From the NCBI GenBank assembly GCA_021186555.1, contig JAJKFL010000014.1, positions 42,211,200-42,275,199 of the forward strand: DNA of 64,000 bases. Direction: 5' to 3'. Under the pieces are notes generated by a model. It was not told the DNA's origin. It did no database searches and worked only from the letters and a program-made list of their open reading frames with translations. Source of the stretch: Reticulitermes speratus. Its lineage: Eukaryota > Arthropoda > Insecta > Blattodea > Rhinotermitidae. Made by a program: the position numbers and the translations under genes. Of this stretch, positions 22,429 to 33,527 are shown piece after piece (positions within the stretch are counted from its first letter, which is position 1; the number at the start of each line of letters is the position of its first letter).

Positions 22429-23203
22429 AGCTTACTTCTGGTTTATAAAATCCGACAAACATAAGCAACATCATTTATGGCCCTAAGTAAAAAGTAAAAT
22501 GGGTCACTTTGTCCCTGTGCTTAATTAAGCCCAAGCCGTGAAGGCAATGACAGATTGAGGTACAGCTCCATGCATTAACCTCGGCAGTATTTAATGAGGT
22601 ATCAGCTTCACGAACTGGCCACTTTAGCCCCGGGCAACAGCCCTGGGTATCTACTGGACAGGAGGCTGGGTGGGCCCCACGGCAGTGTGGGCGCTCTGCA
22701 GAACAAAAAATGTCATGCCCTGTATGAAATATAACCCAGACTTGCTGGTCGTCCAAACCGAAGCCCAATCCACATGCTAACTTACATTTTATTAAAGGTG
22801 AATACTGCAAAACGGAATAGCCGGACTGATTCTAAGTGTTCACCAGCCACGAGTCGATCATGTGACGGACAGCCAAAATATTCACGTAACACTGCACACT
22901 AACACGGTAACAAAACAGCCAAACTAATCTCTGACGCCACGCACCTAGTAACCATGGAAACCGGGCTGTGACGCCACACAGAAACCAAGCTCTGTCGCAA
23001 GCCCGCTCAACCCAAAGGTCAGGGGCAGCATGTGTGCCCGCGACACAGTGTCACGTTGCATGCGGAGACCTCTGAAATGAGAAAAGTCTCTTAAACCTTC
23101 CCCTGGTAAAAACGAGATAAAACACCGAAGGAATTTTGAAAATTTGTGAGCTGTTTATTTTACGGTGACATTTAATTAGATTACTAACTCATTTCGTAAT
23201 TTC
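22429..23203. other. Unassigned; includes a SINE-E-like tail piece
   Basis: Around 22615-22690 CCCTGGGTATCTACTGGACA and GGCTGGGTGGGCCCCAC resemble the body of SINE-E (63.3 and 63.9 kb), minus strand. No tRNA head is seen. The rest has no recognised feature. Confidence 0.45.
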
Positions 23204-24838
23204 GATGGCACCCAGCGTGTGACTCACAGTTTGAGCGGACCTCAGCTCTCGTAACGATGGCAACCAGCGTGTGACTCACAGTTTGAGCGGACCTCAGCTC
23301 TCGTAACGATGGCAACCAGCGTGTGACTCACAGGTTGAGCGGACCTCAGCTCTCGTAACGATGGCACCCAGCGTGTGACTCACAGGTTGAGCGGACCTCA
23401 GCTCTCGTAACGATGGCACCCAGCGTGTGACTCACAGGTTGAGCGGACCTCAGCTCTCGTAACGATGGCACCCAGCGTGTGACTCACAGGTTGAGCGGAC
23501 CTCAGCTCTCGTAACGATGGCAACCAGCGTGTGACTCACAGTTTGAGCGGACCTCAGCTCTCGTAACGATGGCACCCAGCGTGTGACTCACAGTTTGAGC
23601 GGACCTCAGCTATCGTAACGATGGCAACCAGCGTGTGACTCACAGTTTGAGCGGACCTCAGCTATCGTAACGATGGCAACCAGCGTGTGACTCACAGTTT
23701 GAGCGGACCTCAGCTCTCGTAACGATGGCAACCAGCGTGTGACTCACAGTTTGAGCGGACCTCAGCTATCGTAACGATGGCAACCAGCGTGTGACTCACA
23801 GTTTGAGCGGACCTCAGCTCTCGTAACGATGGCAACCAGCGTGTGACTCACAGGTTGAGCGGACCTCATCTATCGTAACGATGGCAACCAGCGTGTGACT
23901 CACAGGTTGAGCGGACCTCAGCTCTCGTAACGATGGCACCCAGCGTGTGACTCACAGGTTGAGCGGACCTTAGCTCTCGTAACGATGGCACCCAGCGTGT
24001 GACTCACAGGTTGAGCGGACCTCAGCTCTCGTAACGATGGCACCCAGCGTGTGACTCACAGTTTGAGCGGACCTCAGCTCTCGTAACGATGGCACCCAGC
24101 GTGTGACTCACAGGTTGAGCGGACCTCAGCTCTCGTAACGATGGCACCCAGCGTGTGACTCACAGGTTGAGCGGACCTCAGCTCTCGTAACGATGGCAAC
24201 CAGCGTGTGACTCACAGGTTGAGCGGACCTCAGCTCTCGTAACGATGGCACCCAGCGTGTGACTCACAGGTTGAGCGGACCTCAGCTCTCGTAACGATGG
24301 CACCCAGCGTGTGACTCACAGGTTGAGCGGACCTCAGCTCTCGTAACGATGGCACCCAGCGTGTGACTCACAGGTTGAGCGGACCTCAGCTCTCGTAACG
24401 ATGGCAACCAGCGTGTGACTCACAGGTTGAGCGGACCTCAGCTCTCGTAACGATGGCACCCAGCGTGTGACTCACAGGTTGAGCGGACCTCAGCTCTCGT
24501 AACGATGGCAACCAGCGTGTGACTCACAGGTTGAGCGGACCTCAGCTCTCGTAACGATGGCACCCAGCGTGTGACTCACAGTTTGAGCGGACCTCAGCTC
24601 TCGTAACGATGGCACCCAGCGTGTGACTCACAGGTTGAGCGGACCTCAGCTCTCGTAACGATGGCACCCAGCGTGTGACTCACAGGTTGAGCGGACCTCA
24701 GCTCTCGTAACGATGGCACCCAGCGTGTGACTCACAGGTTGAGCGGACCTCAGCTCTCGTAACGATGGCAACCAGCGTGTGACTCACAGGTTGAGCGGAC
24801 CTCAGCTCTCGTAACGATGGCAACCAGCGTGTGACTCA
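23204..24838. repeat. 52-bp minisatellite, about 31 copies
   Basis: Monomer GATGGCACCCAGCGTGTGAC, TCACAGGTTGAGCGGACCTC, AGCTCTCGTAAC; spacing is exact (23204 to 23256). CAGTTTG variants dominate the left half and CAGGTTG the right half; CAACC/CACCC and GCTATC/GCTCTC vary independently. Every monomer has the same length, unlike the noisy arrays at 12-13 kb. Confidence 0.97.
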
Positions 24839-25400
24839 CTCAGTCACTAACACAAGTGTACTATGTATAGGGAGACCTCCTGTATCGGATTTGAAACGGT
24901 CTAATGATTTCTAGCGCTGACTGCTTATACCCTTACTCTATATGAAAATCATAAAAAGTCATACTTTTGACCTGGATGATTCGAAACTGAAAGTTAACAA
25001 TACAAATAAAAAGTACAGGAAACTGTTTAACGGTGACTGTATAACAAGCCATCGAGAGAAACTGCTAAAAACAACAGAAAATACGACAAATGCCATAATA
25101 AAATAAAAACCCGCAGCTATGAGCCCACAAATGTGGCAACAGCTGTCAGAGGAGCAACGTAGAAACGTAATGGCTGTTCCACAAACACCGTCCCCCCCCC
25201 TTCCTCCTCCAGAGACAAAACAGTAAAATGTAAATATTTTTAGCTTTTCAGTTCCGTATGCTCAGATACGAATTCAACACGCTGTGTGTACCTTAACTTA
25301 CACCGGACGGCTTACCAGTTAAATAACAGGACTTCAACATACGGCGCTGTATTGTGGAGCATTCGCTAGCTTCTACTTATCTGTCAGAAAAATTGCGGAC
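24839..25400. other. Unassigned spacer with a short C-rich run
   Basis: Contains a C-rich run at about 25191-25210. No gene or repeat family recognised. Confidence 0.4.
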
Positions 25401-25655
25401 TTTTTTTTTTTTTGCATGCCTCGACAGCCCCTTGGGGGCCTAGGCCTCCTCATTATCGACGCTTCACGATCACACTCAGACACACCACAATCGGTAGGAC
25501 TCCTCTGGACGAGTGATCAGCCCGTCGCAGATACCTCTACCTGACAACACTCACAAGAGACAGACATCCATGTCTCCGGTGGGATTCGAACCCGCAATCC
25601 CAGCAAGCGAGCGGTCGCAGACCCACGCCTTAGACCGCGCGGCCACTGGGATCGG
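25401..25655 (-). mobile_element. SINE-A copy 5
   Basis: Minus-strand full copy with a poly-A tail (poly-T at 25401-25413), the conserved body GGACGAGTGATCAGCCCGTC, and the tRNA head with box B complement GGGATTCGAACC. GCGGAC on both sides (25396-25400 region and after 25656) may be a short duplication. Confidence 0.93.
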
Positions 25656-25656
25656 C

Positions 25657-26106
25657 GCGGACCCAAACTTCACTGGACATTATATGCATTTCATATTTTC
25701 TGCAATTTCCGTTAGAAAAAAAAAAAATTCGCTGCCATAAATAGCAATTTACGCTCCAGATGTGTGCGCGAATCATGTTCTTCATGTGAAGTTTCGATCT
25801 TAGGCCGAATTCAAACCCAAATCGGAATCAATCAAATGTTAGTAAAAACCCAAAAATGGGTTTCATAAAAATTCGTTCAGCGGTTCCACAATTGTCATAT
25901 GCTGACATACGAGACAGACAGACGGGTTGGTTCGGTCAACTGCAACTCGGGGTGAATAAAATTATAGAATTTCGGCCTGTGCACATCTCTGAGGCTGGGT
26001 GTGCTACAGAGACTGTCTGGGCGCTTTGTAGAAGTCACTGCCACTTTGAGCAATCCAGCATTCATTTCACTTATATCATTCATTCCGTACATTTTCTTTA
26101 TATATT
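25657..26106. other. Unassigned; possible TIR-element remnant
   Basis: TTTCATAAAAATTCGTTCAG followed by ACGAGACAGACAGACGGG (25861-25924) recalls the interior of the TIR elements at 36.1, 55.9 and 57.9 kb, but without their ends. Confidence 0.35.
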
Positions 26107-26396
26107 TATAGCCTGACAAATGTACACTTTATTCACATTAATTGTGTAACACGGTCCTACATGTTTCGAGCCTCAATTCTGGCTCATCTTCAGGGACTCA
26201 GTATTTTATATTACACATTTTAAATCAATTGGTACAATTGTTACTCAGTTTTTACTATTTAAACAATTGTACCAATTGATGTAAAATGTGTAATATAAAA
26301 TACTGAGTCCCTGAAGATGAGCCAGAATTGAGGCTCGAAACATGTAGGACCGTGTTACACAATTAATGTGAATAAAATGTACAATTGTCAGACTAT
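26107..26396. mobile_element. Compact foldback element, 290 bp
   Basis: Nearly the whole element is one inverted repeat with arms of about 135-140 bp: the left arm contains TCCTACATGTTTCGAGCCTC and CATCTTCAGGGACTCAG, the right arm their complements, and a short loop lies near 26250-26268. No coding sequence. One arm of the same family occurs at 59858-60013. Confidence 0.93.
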
Positions 26397-27020
26397 AAAT
26401 ATACATTCATTTCACGTTCGTTCCGTGATAAAAATCCGTAGCACAACTTCCTTCGGAGGGGAAGTAAAGCCGTCGGTCCCATGTCGTAGATTTACGGCAT
26501 GTAAAAGAACCTTACGGGCATGAATAGAGATGTTTCGTAAGCTAAATTCAGCGGACATTTCTCACCCAAGTCTCCTGACTGACTGCTAGATGGCTCTGAC
26601 AGTCATATCAGGATGAGTAGAACTTGCGCAGTCAGTGGCTGGTCACTCACTACGGAATGCACACTTCCAGACAAAGAAACCTCTGAAAGGAGGCCCTATG
26701 CTCCGCAAGGAGCGACAGGAAGTAACTCACGTTCGTCCAGGCCGAGGTTTCATCGCTAGAATGAGCTACAGTAAGCAAAATAACTCTAATTCTTTCCACA
26801 TATTTATATTACAATATATTGTTGATCAATCCTACATGTTTCGATCCCTCATGAGATTATCATCAGGGATTTATATCACAGTAACATATCACAAAACTGA
26901 ACTAGCAATACATACACACATTCAAACAGGTATAGAAAGTCGATCAGTTAAGATGTAGGCGATTTGTTGTGTAATGGATCTCTGGTATACTGCGTGTTTG
27001 ACTGCCTACGTATGTGCGTA
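26397..27020. other. Unassigned, with one foldback arm
   Basis: A single arm with CCTACATGTTTCGATCCCTC and GATTATCATCAGGGATTT lies at about 26795-26885; no matching arm is nearby. The rest is not recognised. Confidence 0.5.
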
Positions 27021-27034
27021 AGGATAAGACGGTA

Positions 27035-27347
27035 AAGGTAAAGGTAAAGCAATCACATTACAGGCCTGGACAGGCCCTTAGGGTTCCAGGTCGTTGAGTC
27101 TCCCAGATTTCAAGACAATCGGCACATGAAGGTGGCAAGATTGTCAGCCCTACGCACAGGCCGCCTTTACCCCCCAGGGAATATTTCTGGTACTCATTTC
27201 TGTTAGAGGCTCAGTCGACTCCAGGGCCATAGTGCGACCGAAACGATTATGTCAATGAAAAATTACCAATGACGCCATCTGCAATCGATCCCGCGACATT
27301 CCGGCTTGTAGCGCAGTGCCTCAACCAACTGCGCCAAAGCGTGCCCC
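27035..27347 (-). mobile_element. SINE-C copy with tRNA head and target-site duplication
   Basis: On the minus strand the head reads TTTGGCGCAGTTGGTTGAGG (box A) and GGGATCGATTGC (box B), followed by the SINE-C body and a (TTTACC)n tail (seen as GGTAAAGGTAAAGG at 27032-27045). AGGATAAGACGGTA (27021-27034) and AGGATAAGACAGTA (27348-27361) are the flanking duplication, with one mismatch. This is the most complete SINE-C copy in the window. Confidence 0.92.
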
Positions 27348-27361
27348 AGGATAAGACAGTA

Positions 27362-28017
27362 CAACACAAAATGTAAGCAAAAGTTCTACATTACGTAATT
27401 CTTTCCATTCCTGTCTTCCTTATGTTCAAAGAATCCCCTCAGGACCTTGTTACCGTAACGAGGCAAACTGCTGGGTAAGTACACGCTGTGCTCCCTCAGT
27501 GACTGATATGCTTTGTGAGAAGTCTGGTGCAGTGACAGGCGGAAAAACGTGTTTCGTATCATACGGGCACTGTAACGTCTTTCCCTCGCACCAGAAATTG
27601 AGAGCCTTGGGTACACACAACACTGTCTTTCATAGCGTCCTATGCAAACAGCTCAAGTCTTGACTCCTAACACGTGTTCCGTGTTTATAAACCGCGTATG
27701 TACGTGTCATTGTCCAAACTTACCTCTCCGTAACTTCACTCCCCTGGGGGATTGAAGCTATTCTGGCCGAGATGCCAAACACATCCCAAAGACTTTTTCC
27801 CTAGATATCGTAGGGGAGCTTACGTCATTACACTAATAGTACTCAGTGGTGTGGGTTAATTGTGTGCCTCTAGGTTTGTCCAAATTTGTCAGAATTTGAA
27901 CAGGTTAGTGCAAAGTACCGCATACAAAAATATGTTATGGAAATCTTGGATATTTACACTTCAAGCAACTTCACAAATAGTACTACCCAGCTAATGATGT
28001 TGGTAATTAAATCATGC
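27362..28017. other. Unassigned spacer
   Basis: No recognised feature; open frames are short. Confidence 0.4.
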
Positions 28018-28032
28018 AGTATAAGACAGTAA

Positions 28033-28250
28033 TGGAGGATAATATTAAAATGGATCTTCAAGAAGTGGGATGGGGGGGCATGGACTGGATTGATCTGGCT
28101 CAGGATAGGGACAGGTGGCGGGCTATTGTGAGTGCGGTAATGAACCTTCGGGTTCCATAAAACGCGGGGAATTTCTTGACTAGCTGACGACCTGTTAGCT
28201 TCTCAAGAAGGACTCTGCTCCATGGAGTTTAGTTAGTTAGTTAGTTAGTT
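28033..28250 (+). pseudogene. LINE-1 5'-truncated 3' end, C-terminal codons plus (TTAG)n tail
   Basis: A short non-LTR retrotransposon insertion flanked by the 15-bp duplication AGTATAAGACAGTAA (28018-28032, 28251-28265). From about 28041 the frame encodes the end of the ORF2 protein, including [16 protein letters not shown] and [12 protein letters not shown], to the stop TAA at 28158-28160. A 3' UTR of about 70 bp leads to the tail (TTAG)n at 28229-28250. The insertion is a dead-on-arrival copy; its extreme 5' truncation is typical of target-primed reverse transcription. The clade is not clear from so short a fragment. The tail differs from the (TGAA)n of LINE-2, so two LINE families are present. 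Confidence 0.85.
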
Positions 28251-28265
28251 AGTATAAGACAGTAA

Positions 28266-28783
28266 AGGCATGCAGCACGCATGGAAAGATGATATAAGCA
28301 TTCAGAACATTATGTGAATTCGGTGAATGGAAAAGACAACTTCAGTTATATAGATGTAGATGGGATAATAATATTAAATTGGATGTTGCAAGCATAAGAT
28401 TCGTAACGCCAGCTGGCGTACACTACTATCTTATGTTACATAGGAAACAACGCCATCACAGTACACACACCTGTTTTAATATCACTTAATAAATCTACAT
28501 GTTTCGACAAACAAATATCATCAATGAGATATTTACGGTTGCACAACTGCATGTCCCAGGCTTACACTCGACAATACACAGTCAAAAGTTAAAATATGTA
28601 CGAAATAATGGGCCTATATAACGTATTACAAAAATGTACAAAATAATTCGCAAAAAGATATACAGTTTGTACATACCCGTATTTAGATAAGTATAATATG
28701 TCTCTGTGTATTCCTATAAATCTTGGAGATTTAAACCTGTCAATGTTAGTGCTAAGTATCAGTACGCAATTACAGGTGACCAA
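28266..28783. other. Unassigned, with one foldback arm
   Basis: A single foldback-type arm (AAATCTACATGTTTCGACAA, then ATCATCAATGAGATATTTAC) lies at about 28490-28545. No gene. Confidence 0.45.
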
Positions 28784-29880
28784 GTGACACTTTACGGTAT
28801 ACTGCAGTACTATAGTACCTTCGTGACACTTTACGGTATACTGCAGTACTATAGTACCTTCGTGACACTTTACGGTATACTGCAGTACTATAGTACCTTC
28901 GTGACACTTTACGGTATACTGCAGTACTATAGTACCTTCGTGACACTTTACGGTATACTGCAGTACTATAGTACCTTCGTGACACTTTACGGTATACTGC
29001 AGTACTATAGTACCTTCGTGACACTTTACGGTATACTGCAGTACCATAGTACCTTCGTGACACTTTACGGTATACTGCAGTACTATAGTACCTTCGTGAC
29101 ACTTTACGGTATACTGCAGTACTATAGTACCTTCGTGACACTTTACGGTATACTGCAGTACTATAGTACCTTCGTGACACTTTACGGTATACTGCAGTAC
29201 CATAGTACCTTCGTGACACTTTACGGTATACTGCAGTACATAGTACCTCGTGACACTTTACGTATACTGCATACCATAGTACCTTCGTGACACTTTACGT
29301 AATACTGCAGTACTATAGTAACCTTCGTGACACTTTACGGTATACTGCAGTACTATAGTACCATCGTGACACTTTACGGTATACTGCAGTACCATAGTAC
29401 CTTCGTGACACTTTACGGTATACTGCAGTACCATAGTACCTTCGTGACACTTTACGGTATACTGCAGTACTATAGTACCTTCGTGACACTTTACGGTATA
29501 CTGCAGTACTATAGTACCTTCGTGACACTTTACGGTATATTGCAGTACTATAGTACCTTCGTGACACTTTACGGTATACTGCAGTACCATAGTACCTTCG
29601 TGACACTTTACGGTATACTGCAGTACTATAGTACCTTCGTGACACTTTACGGTATACTGCAGTACTATACTACCTTCGTGACATTTACGGTATACTGCAG
29701 TACCATAGTACCTTCGTGACACTTTACGGTATACTGCAGTACTGCAGTACCTTCGTGACACATTTACGGTATACTGCAGTACCATAGTACCTTCGTGACA
29801 CTTTTCGGTATACTGCAGTACTGCAGTACCTTCGTGACACTTTACGGTATACTGCAGTACTGCAGTACCTTCGTGACATT
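28784..29880. repeat. 39-bp minisatellite, about 28 copies
   Basis: Monomer GTGACACTTTACGGTATACT plus GCAGTACTATAGTACCTTC. ACTATAGTACC alternates with ACCATAGTACC. Each monomer has internal dyad symmetry around CTGCAG and TATA, giving hairpin potential. The 13-codon period keeps frames open on both strands. From about 29240 the copies become irregular (deletions and CTGCAGTACTGCAGTA variants), marking a decaying right edge. Confidence 0.97.
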
Positions 29881-31139
29881 TCACGCTAGCTAGTTTTGCT
29901 TCTAAAGTTAAAACCTGCAACAGACAAAGTACTCTAGTGCATGGATCTCGTGGTGGCTCTACTGATGAGGCTTCTGCGTCGTGTTTCGTTACCACATAGC
30001 AACTGGTATGTTTAACGCACTACCTGAGGCACGACTGTAATGAATACATTCAAGATTACTCTCTAATACATTTGGTTTTCTTGTATGTTTTCATCCCTGT
30101 AAAGAACAAAATGTCAACCAGTGTGAAGTGCGTAAATTTCCCCACCGACCTCGGTATCACACCGCTGTCGCAACAGTTCGCTCAGATAACTGTCCGATTG
30201 CCAACCAACAGCATGCTCATTTATCGGCGCAATTACAGCCATACTTTATGTACGGCCTAAAGGAATTTTTACCCCAACTTCCATACATTTCTTAACCCAA
30301 TATGGTTCAATTCGCTGGAGGATATCTCCACGTAATGCTGCTGTGTAGCTGTGTGTCGTGACAATCGCTGAAGTGAAAACCATGCTTTAATTAAGGGCGT
30401 TTGTCTGTGGTTTCTACATCATTTTTGTCCAAGTTGGATACTATTCTACACGGAAAACTACCCCCAACCTCCCCAAAAAAAAATAATAACAATTCTACAT
30501 TTCAATAAAATCGACGCAGTAAAAGCCATGTTTTACTTCGAGGCGCAAATGAATTTGTATCCGTATTTCCCACATTTAATGTCCGATTTCGGCGAAATTC
30601 GGTATACCAAATCCCCATGTAATGCTGTTGAGCATTGTGAGTTTTGTGAAAATGGGCGCAGGCAATGCCTTAATTTCTCTTGTGGACTTAAATGAAAACA
30701 CACTTATGCGTGTAGCGTGAAACCATGCGGCATTTTAAGAGAAAAGAACGCCTTAGTAAACTCTATGTACGGCGCCTTGGTGTTCGCAACCATGCTTTGT
30801 ATAAGTATTTATTAGAAGGGTGTCTCGTATTTAGAGTACAATTGCAGAGTATCATAAGAGAAAGCGACAGGAAGACGGAAATAGTACATTTTGAGAACAC
30901 CTTGTGGGCACAGTAAAGGACCTTTCAGGCTCCTTATATTTTAGTCTGCTGTTAATGCATTAGTTGACATTATAACACCACGACACGCAAGTCAGACTCT
31001 ATAATGCCCGCTACTGACGAGATCAACTTTGACCTTAACATGGCGGGGTGGGTCTCATATCTCTGAGCTAATATTGCCGAGAAAACATACAGGTCCTGTA
31101 CGAATCACAAGTCTATTACTGCATCTATCACATTCCATC
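29881..31139. other. Unassigned; faint ancient internal similarity
   Basis: Blocks such as AACCATGCTTTAATTAAGGG (30378), GCCATGTTTTACTTCG (30524) and AACCATGCTTTGTATAAG (30788), with CACGTAATGCTGCTGTG and CATGTAATGCTGTTGAG, suggest a very diverged repeated unit at about 30250-30830. No gene recognised. Confidence 0.35.
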
Positions 31140-31479
31140 GGACCAGCTACAATACAACGGAACATAACAACGCGTACGGACGCACAACTGTACTTCAGTA
31201 CAACGTGTTTTTAAGTGTAATACATCGGTTACTGGTCATAAACATCTAACTCTCTAACTTCCACCTGCGCAAAAAATGTCAAGGCCAAAGCTATTCTCGT
31301 GAGTCGTCGGACCAGCTACAATACCACGGAACACAACAATGCGCACGAACGCACAACTGTACTTCAGTCCAACGTGTTTTTAAGTGTAATACATCGGTTA
31401 CTGGTCATAAACATCTTAACTCTCTAACTTCCACCTGCGCAAAAAAAATTCAAGGCCAAAGCTATTCTCGTGAGTCGTC
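31140..31479. repeat. 169-bp tandem duplication
   Basis: Two copies, 31140-31309 and 31310-31479, start at GGACCAGCTACAATAC and end at AGCTATTCTCGTGAGTCGTC, about 95% identical by eye. Differences include ACGGACGC/ACGAACGC and CAGTACAA/CAGTCCAA. Confidence 0.93.
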
Positions 31480-32026
31480 AACAGTCCAAGCCGTGCTCTG
31501 AAATTTAAAGCTAGACCCTAACCAGCTGTTCAATTTTTTTTACAGTTATTTACAACCGAATCTGGACGGCTGCCTTCATACAAGTGACTGTCTGTAACAC
31601 AAAACCACAGAGGGATCGCTGCCCCTAGTCAACAGCAATTACACGTAACAAAACGAGGTATGTCGGACACCAAATGACTTTGGATTCTCCCAGACAACTT
31701 ACAACTAACAGCACGCATCTGAAAAAGAACTGCGCCACCCTCTCGTGTATTTATAGAAACCCTTGACACACACCCTCCTACCGTGTTTCTCAAATAGTGG
31801 GCCGAGGGATGTCTTAACTACAAGGAAATCTTAATAAATCCAGCTGTGAGACATCAGAAGCTTTCACGACTTAATATGACTATACACCGCGCCAACGTGG
31901 AATGAATGCCAAACACTGGACAGTATAGTTCAACGAAGTCTTACTCTCGGCACTACACGTAGGTGAGTCAAGCTTCACGCTCCGGTCGCTTTAATCCAGA
32001 GGAAAAGCTTCCAGTATCCATTCGAT
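31480..32026. other. Unassigned spacer
   Basis: Nothing recognised. Confidence 0.35.
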
Positions 32027-32272
32027 GCCGATCCCAGTGACCGTGTGGTTTAAGGCGTCGGTCTACGGCCGCTCGCTTACTGGGATTGTGGGTTCGAATC
32101 CCGCCTAGGGCATGGATGTCTGTCTGTTGTGATTGTTGTGTGTTGTCAGGTAGAGGTCTCTGCGACGGACTGGTCCTCGTCCAGAGGAGTCCTGCCGAGT
32201 TGGTGTGTCTGAGTGTGATCGTGAAGCCTCGATAATGAGGCGGCCTAGGCCCCCAAGGGGCTGTCGATCCAT
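32027..32272 (+). mobile_element. SINE-A copy 6, fused to SINE-E-like tail
   Basis: Head with box B GGTTCGAATCCC and the usual SINE-A body to GGCCCCCAAGGGGCTGTCGA. Instead of an A-tail it passes straight into TTGGATAAGCGGCTGGGTGG and ACCCCACAGCC (32275-32310), which resembles the SINE-E body. Box A is changed to GACCGTGTGGTTTAAGG, so this is likely an old, inactive copy. Confidence 0.88.
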
Positions 32273-32454
32273 TGCTTGGATAAGCGGCTGGGTGGACCCC
32301 ACAGCCAGTCTGGACGCTGTGGGTAATGATGAAGCAGAGGGCCAGCGCATTGATTGGCGTACGAACAAAAACAAACAGCCTACCCCTTAATTAAACAATA
32401 TTCACACCAACAGATGCACTATTAAAACCACCTTTATTGAAGCTTTTGTAAATA

Positions 32455-33039
32455 CAGGGCATACACAAAAGAATGGTGCGGTTTCAAAAGTGAATAAAAA
32501 ATTTATGTCTCACATTACACGGGCACAACATACACCGTCAGCGGCGGCAACTGTCCAAGTTTCTCATGCGCTACCAGCAGTTCGCTTCTCATGCTTACTG
32601 CGTGGCCGCGGGGCCAGTTTCAAAGATGGAGTTGCAGCAGGAGAAGGCTTTCTGTGTGCTCCGTTTGAGGTGTCCAGATCTTCTCCCTTGGCCACCCCGT
32701 TCGCCAGATCTTACACCGTGCGATTTCTTTCTTAGGGGGTTCGTTAAAGACAGCGTTTATGTACCACCATTGCCCACGTCCATCCATGAAATTCGTGATC
32801 GGATAACGCATGCACTGCAGGCCATTACAGCGGACATGCTACACCGGGTCTGGGATGAGTTTGATTACCGTGTGGATGTGTGTCGTGTGACCCAGGTGCA
32901 CACATTGAAGGATTGTAATTACCAAATGAGAAACTTGGACAGTTGCCGCCGCTGATGGTGTATGTTGTGCCCGTGTAAGGTGAGAAATAAATATTTTTAT
33001 TCACTTTTGAAACCGCACCATTCTTTTGTGTATGCCCTG
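32455..33039 (+). mobile_element. Internally deleted mariner-type element, copy 2
   Basis: 585 bp with CAGGGCATACACAAAAGAAT termini and TA at 32453-32454 and 33040-33041. It belongs to the same family as 2353-2938, but its interior retains a different part of the parent. It is inserted in a foldback arm, which fixes its relative age: younger than the foldback. Confidence 0.95.
32626..32955 (+). pseudogene. Mariner-type transposase, N- and C-termini fused by deletion
   Basis: From the ATG at 32626 the frame reads MELQQEKAFCVLR, matching the start of mariner-type transposases (DNA-binding helix-turn-helix region). After about 15 residues it passes directly, in frame, into LLPWPPRSPDLTPCDFF, the segment around the third catalytic aspartate, then to the C-terminal tail. 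The first two catalytic aspartates and most of both DNA-binding helices are lost, and LWG is changed to LRG. A one-base loss near codon CRVTQ shifts the last residues relative to copy 1. No catalytic activity is possible; whether a 109-residue peptide is made is unknown. Confidence 0.85.
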
Positions 33040-33191
33040 TATATACCCCTACATATGTTTCGATCCTCAGATCATCGTCAGGGGGTCGATAATCTGAGGA
33101 TCGAAACATATGTCAGGGTATATATTTACAAAAGCTACAATAAATGTGGATTTAATAATGCATCTGTTGGGGTGAATATTGTTTGATTAGT

Positions 33192-33527
33192 GAAGATGCA
33201 CGGTGATAGTAACGTGAAAATAAGCCTACCCCTTATTCCGGAAGGTCATTCGTCGGCCAAAAACAACCCACACGCCACCCATACAACACGCTGATTCCTG
33301 AATCGCCATCTGTCTTTTGACTCCATAGAAAAAACAACACACTGATGTCCTTCCGTGACCACAGCGGAAAAGGGGAAGATAAAAAGACGTTAGAGTGACT
33401 GGTTAAGAGGGACGAAACGCTGTACTCTCTTGGGCGTGTTCATCCACCTGAATACGCTGAAATGATGGAAGGAAATCAGCCTCAGTCTGGGCCCACAACA
33501 GGAGAGGGAGGGAAAGGAATCTCTGGA
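33192..33527. other. Unassigned spacer
   Basis: Begins with GATGCACGGTGATAGTAACG (about 33196), also seen in altered form at 41.86 kb and inverted at 60.35 kb, so it is probably part of a dispersed repeat. Otherwise nothing recognised. Confidence 0.4.

Larger units (their letters stand above)
32391..33191. mobile_element. Foldback element split by a mariner insertion
   Basis: The arms are 32391-32454 plus 33042-33081 on the left and about 33092-33191 on the right. They share AATATTCACACCAACAGATG and CATATGTTTCGATCCTCAGA in inverted orientation. Removing 32455-33039 and one TA restores a continuous left arm that matches the right arm across the junction. The native element is about 215 bp. 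Confidence 0.92.

Noticed and set aside
28229-28250. Telomeric (TTAGG)n
   Set aside because: The unit is TTAG, it is short, and it is bounded by a LINE 3' end and a target-site duplication; it is the LINE tail.
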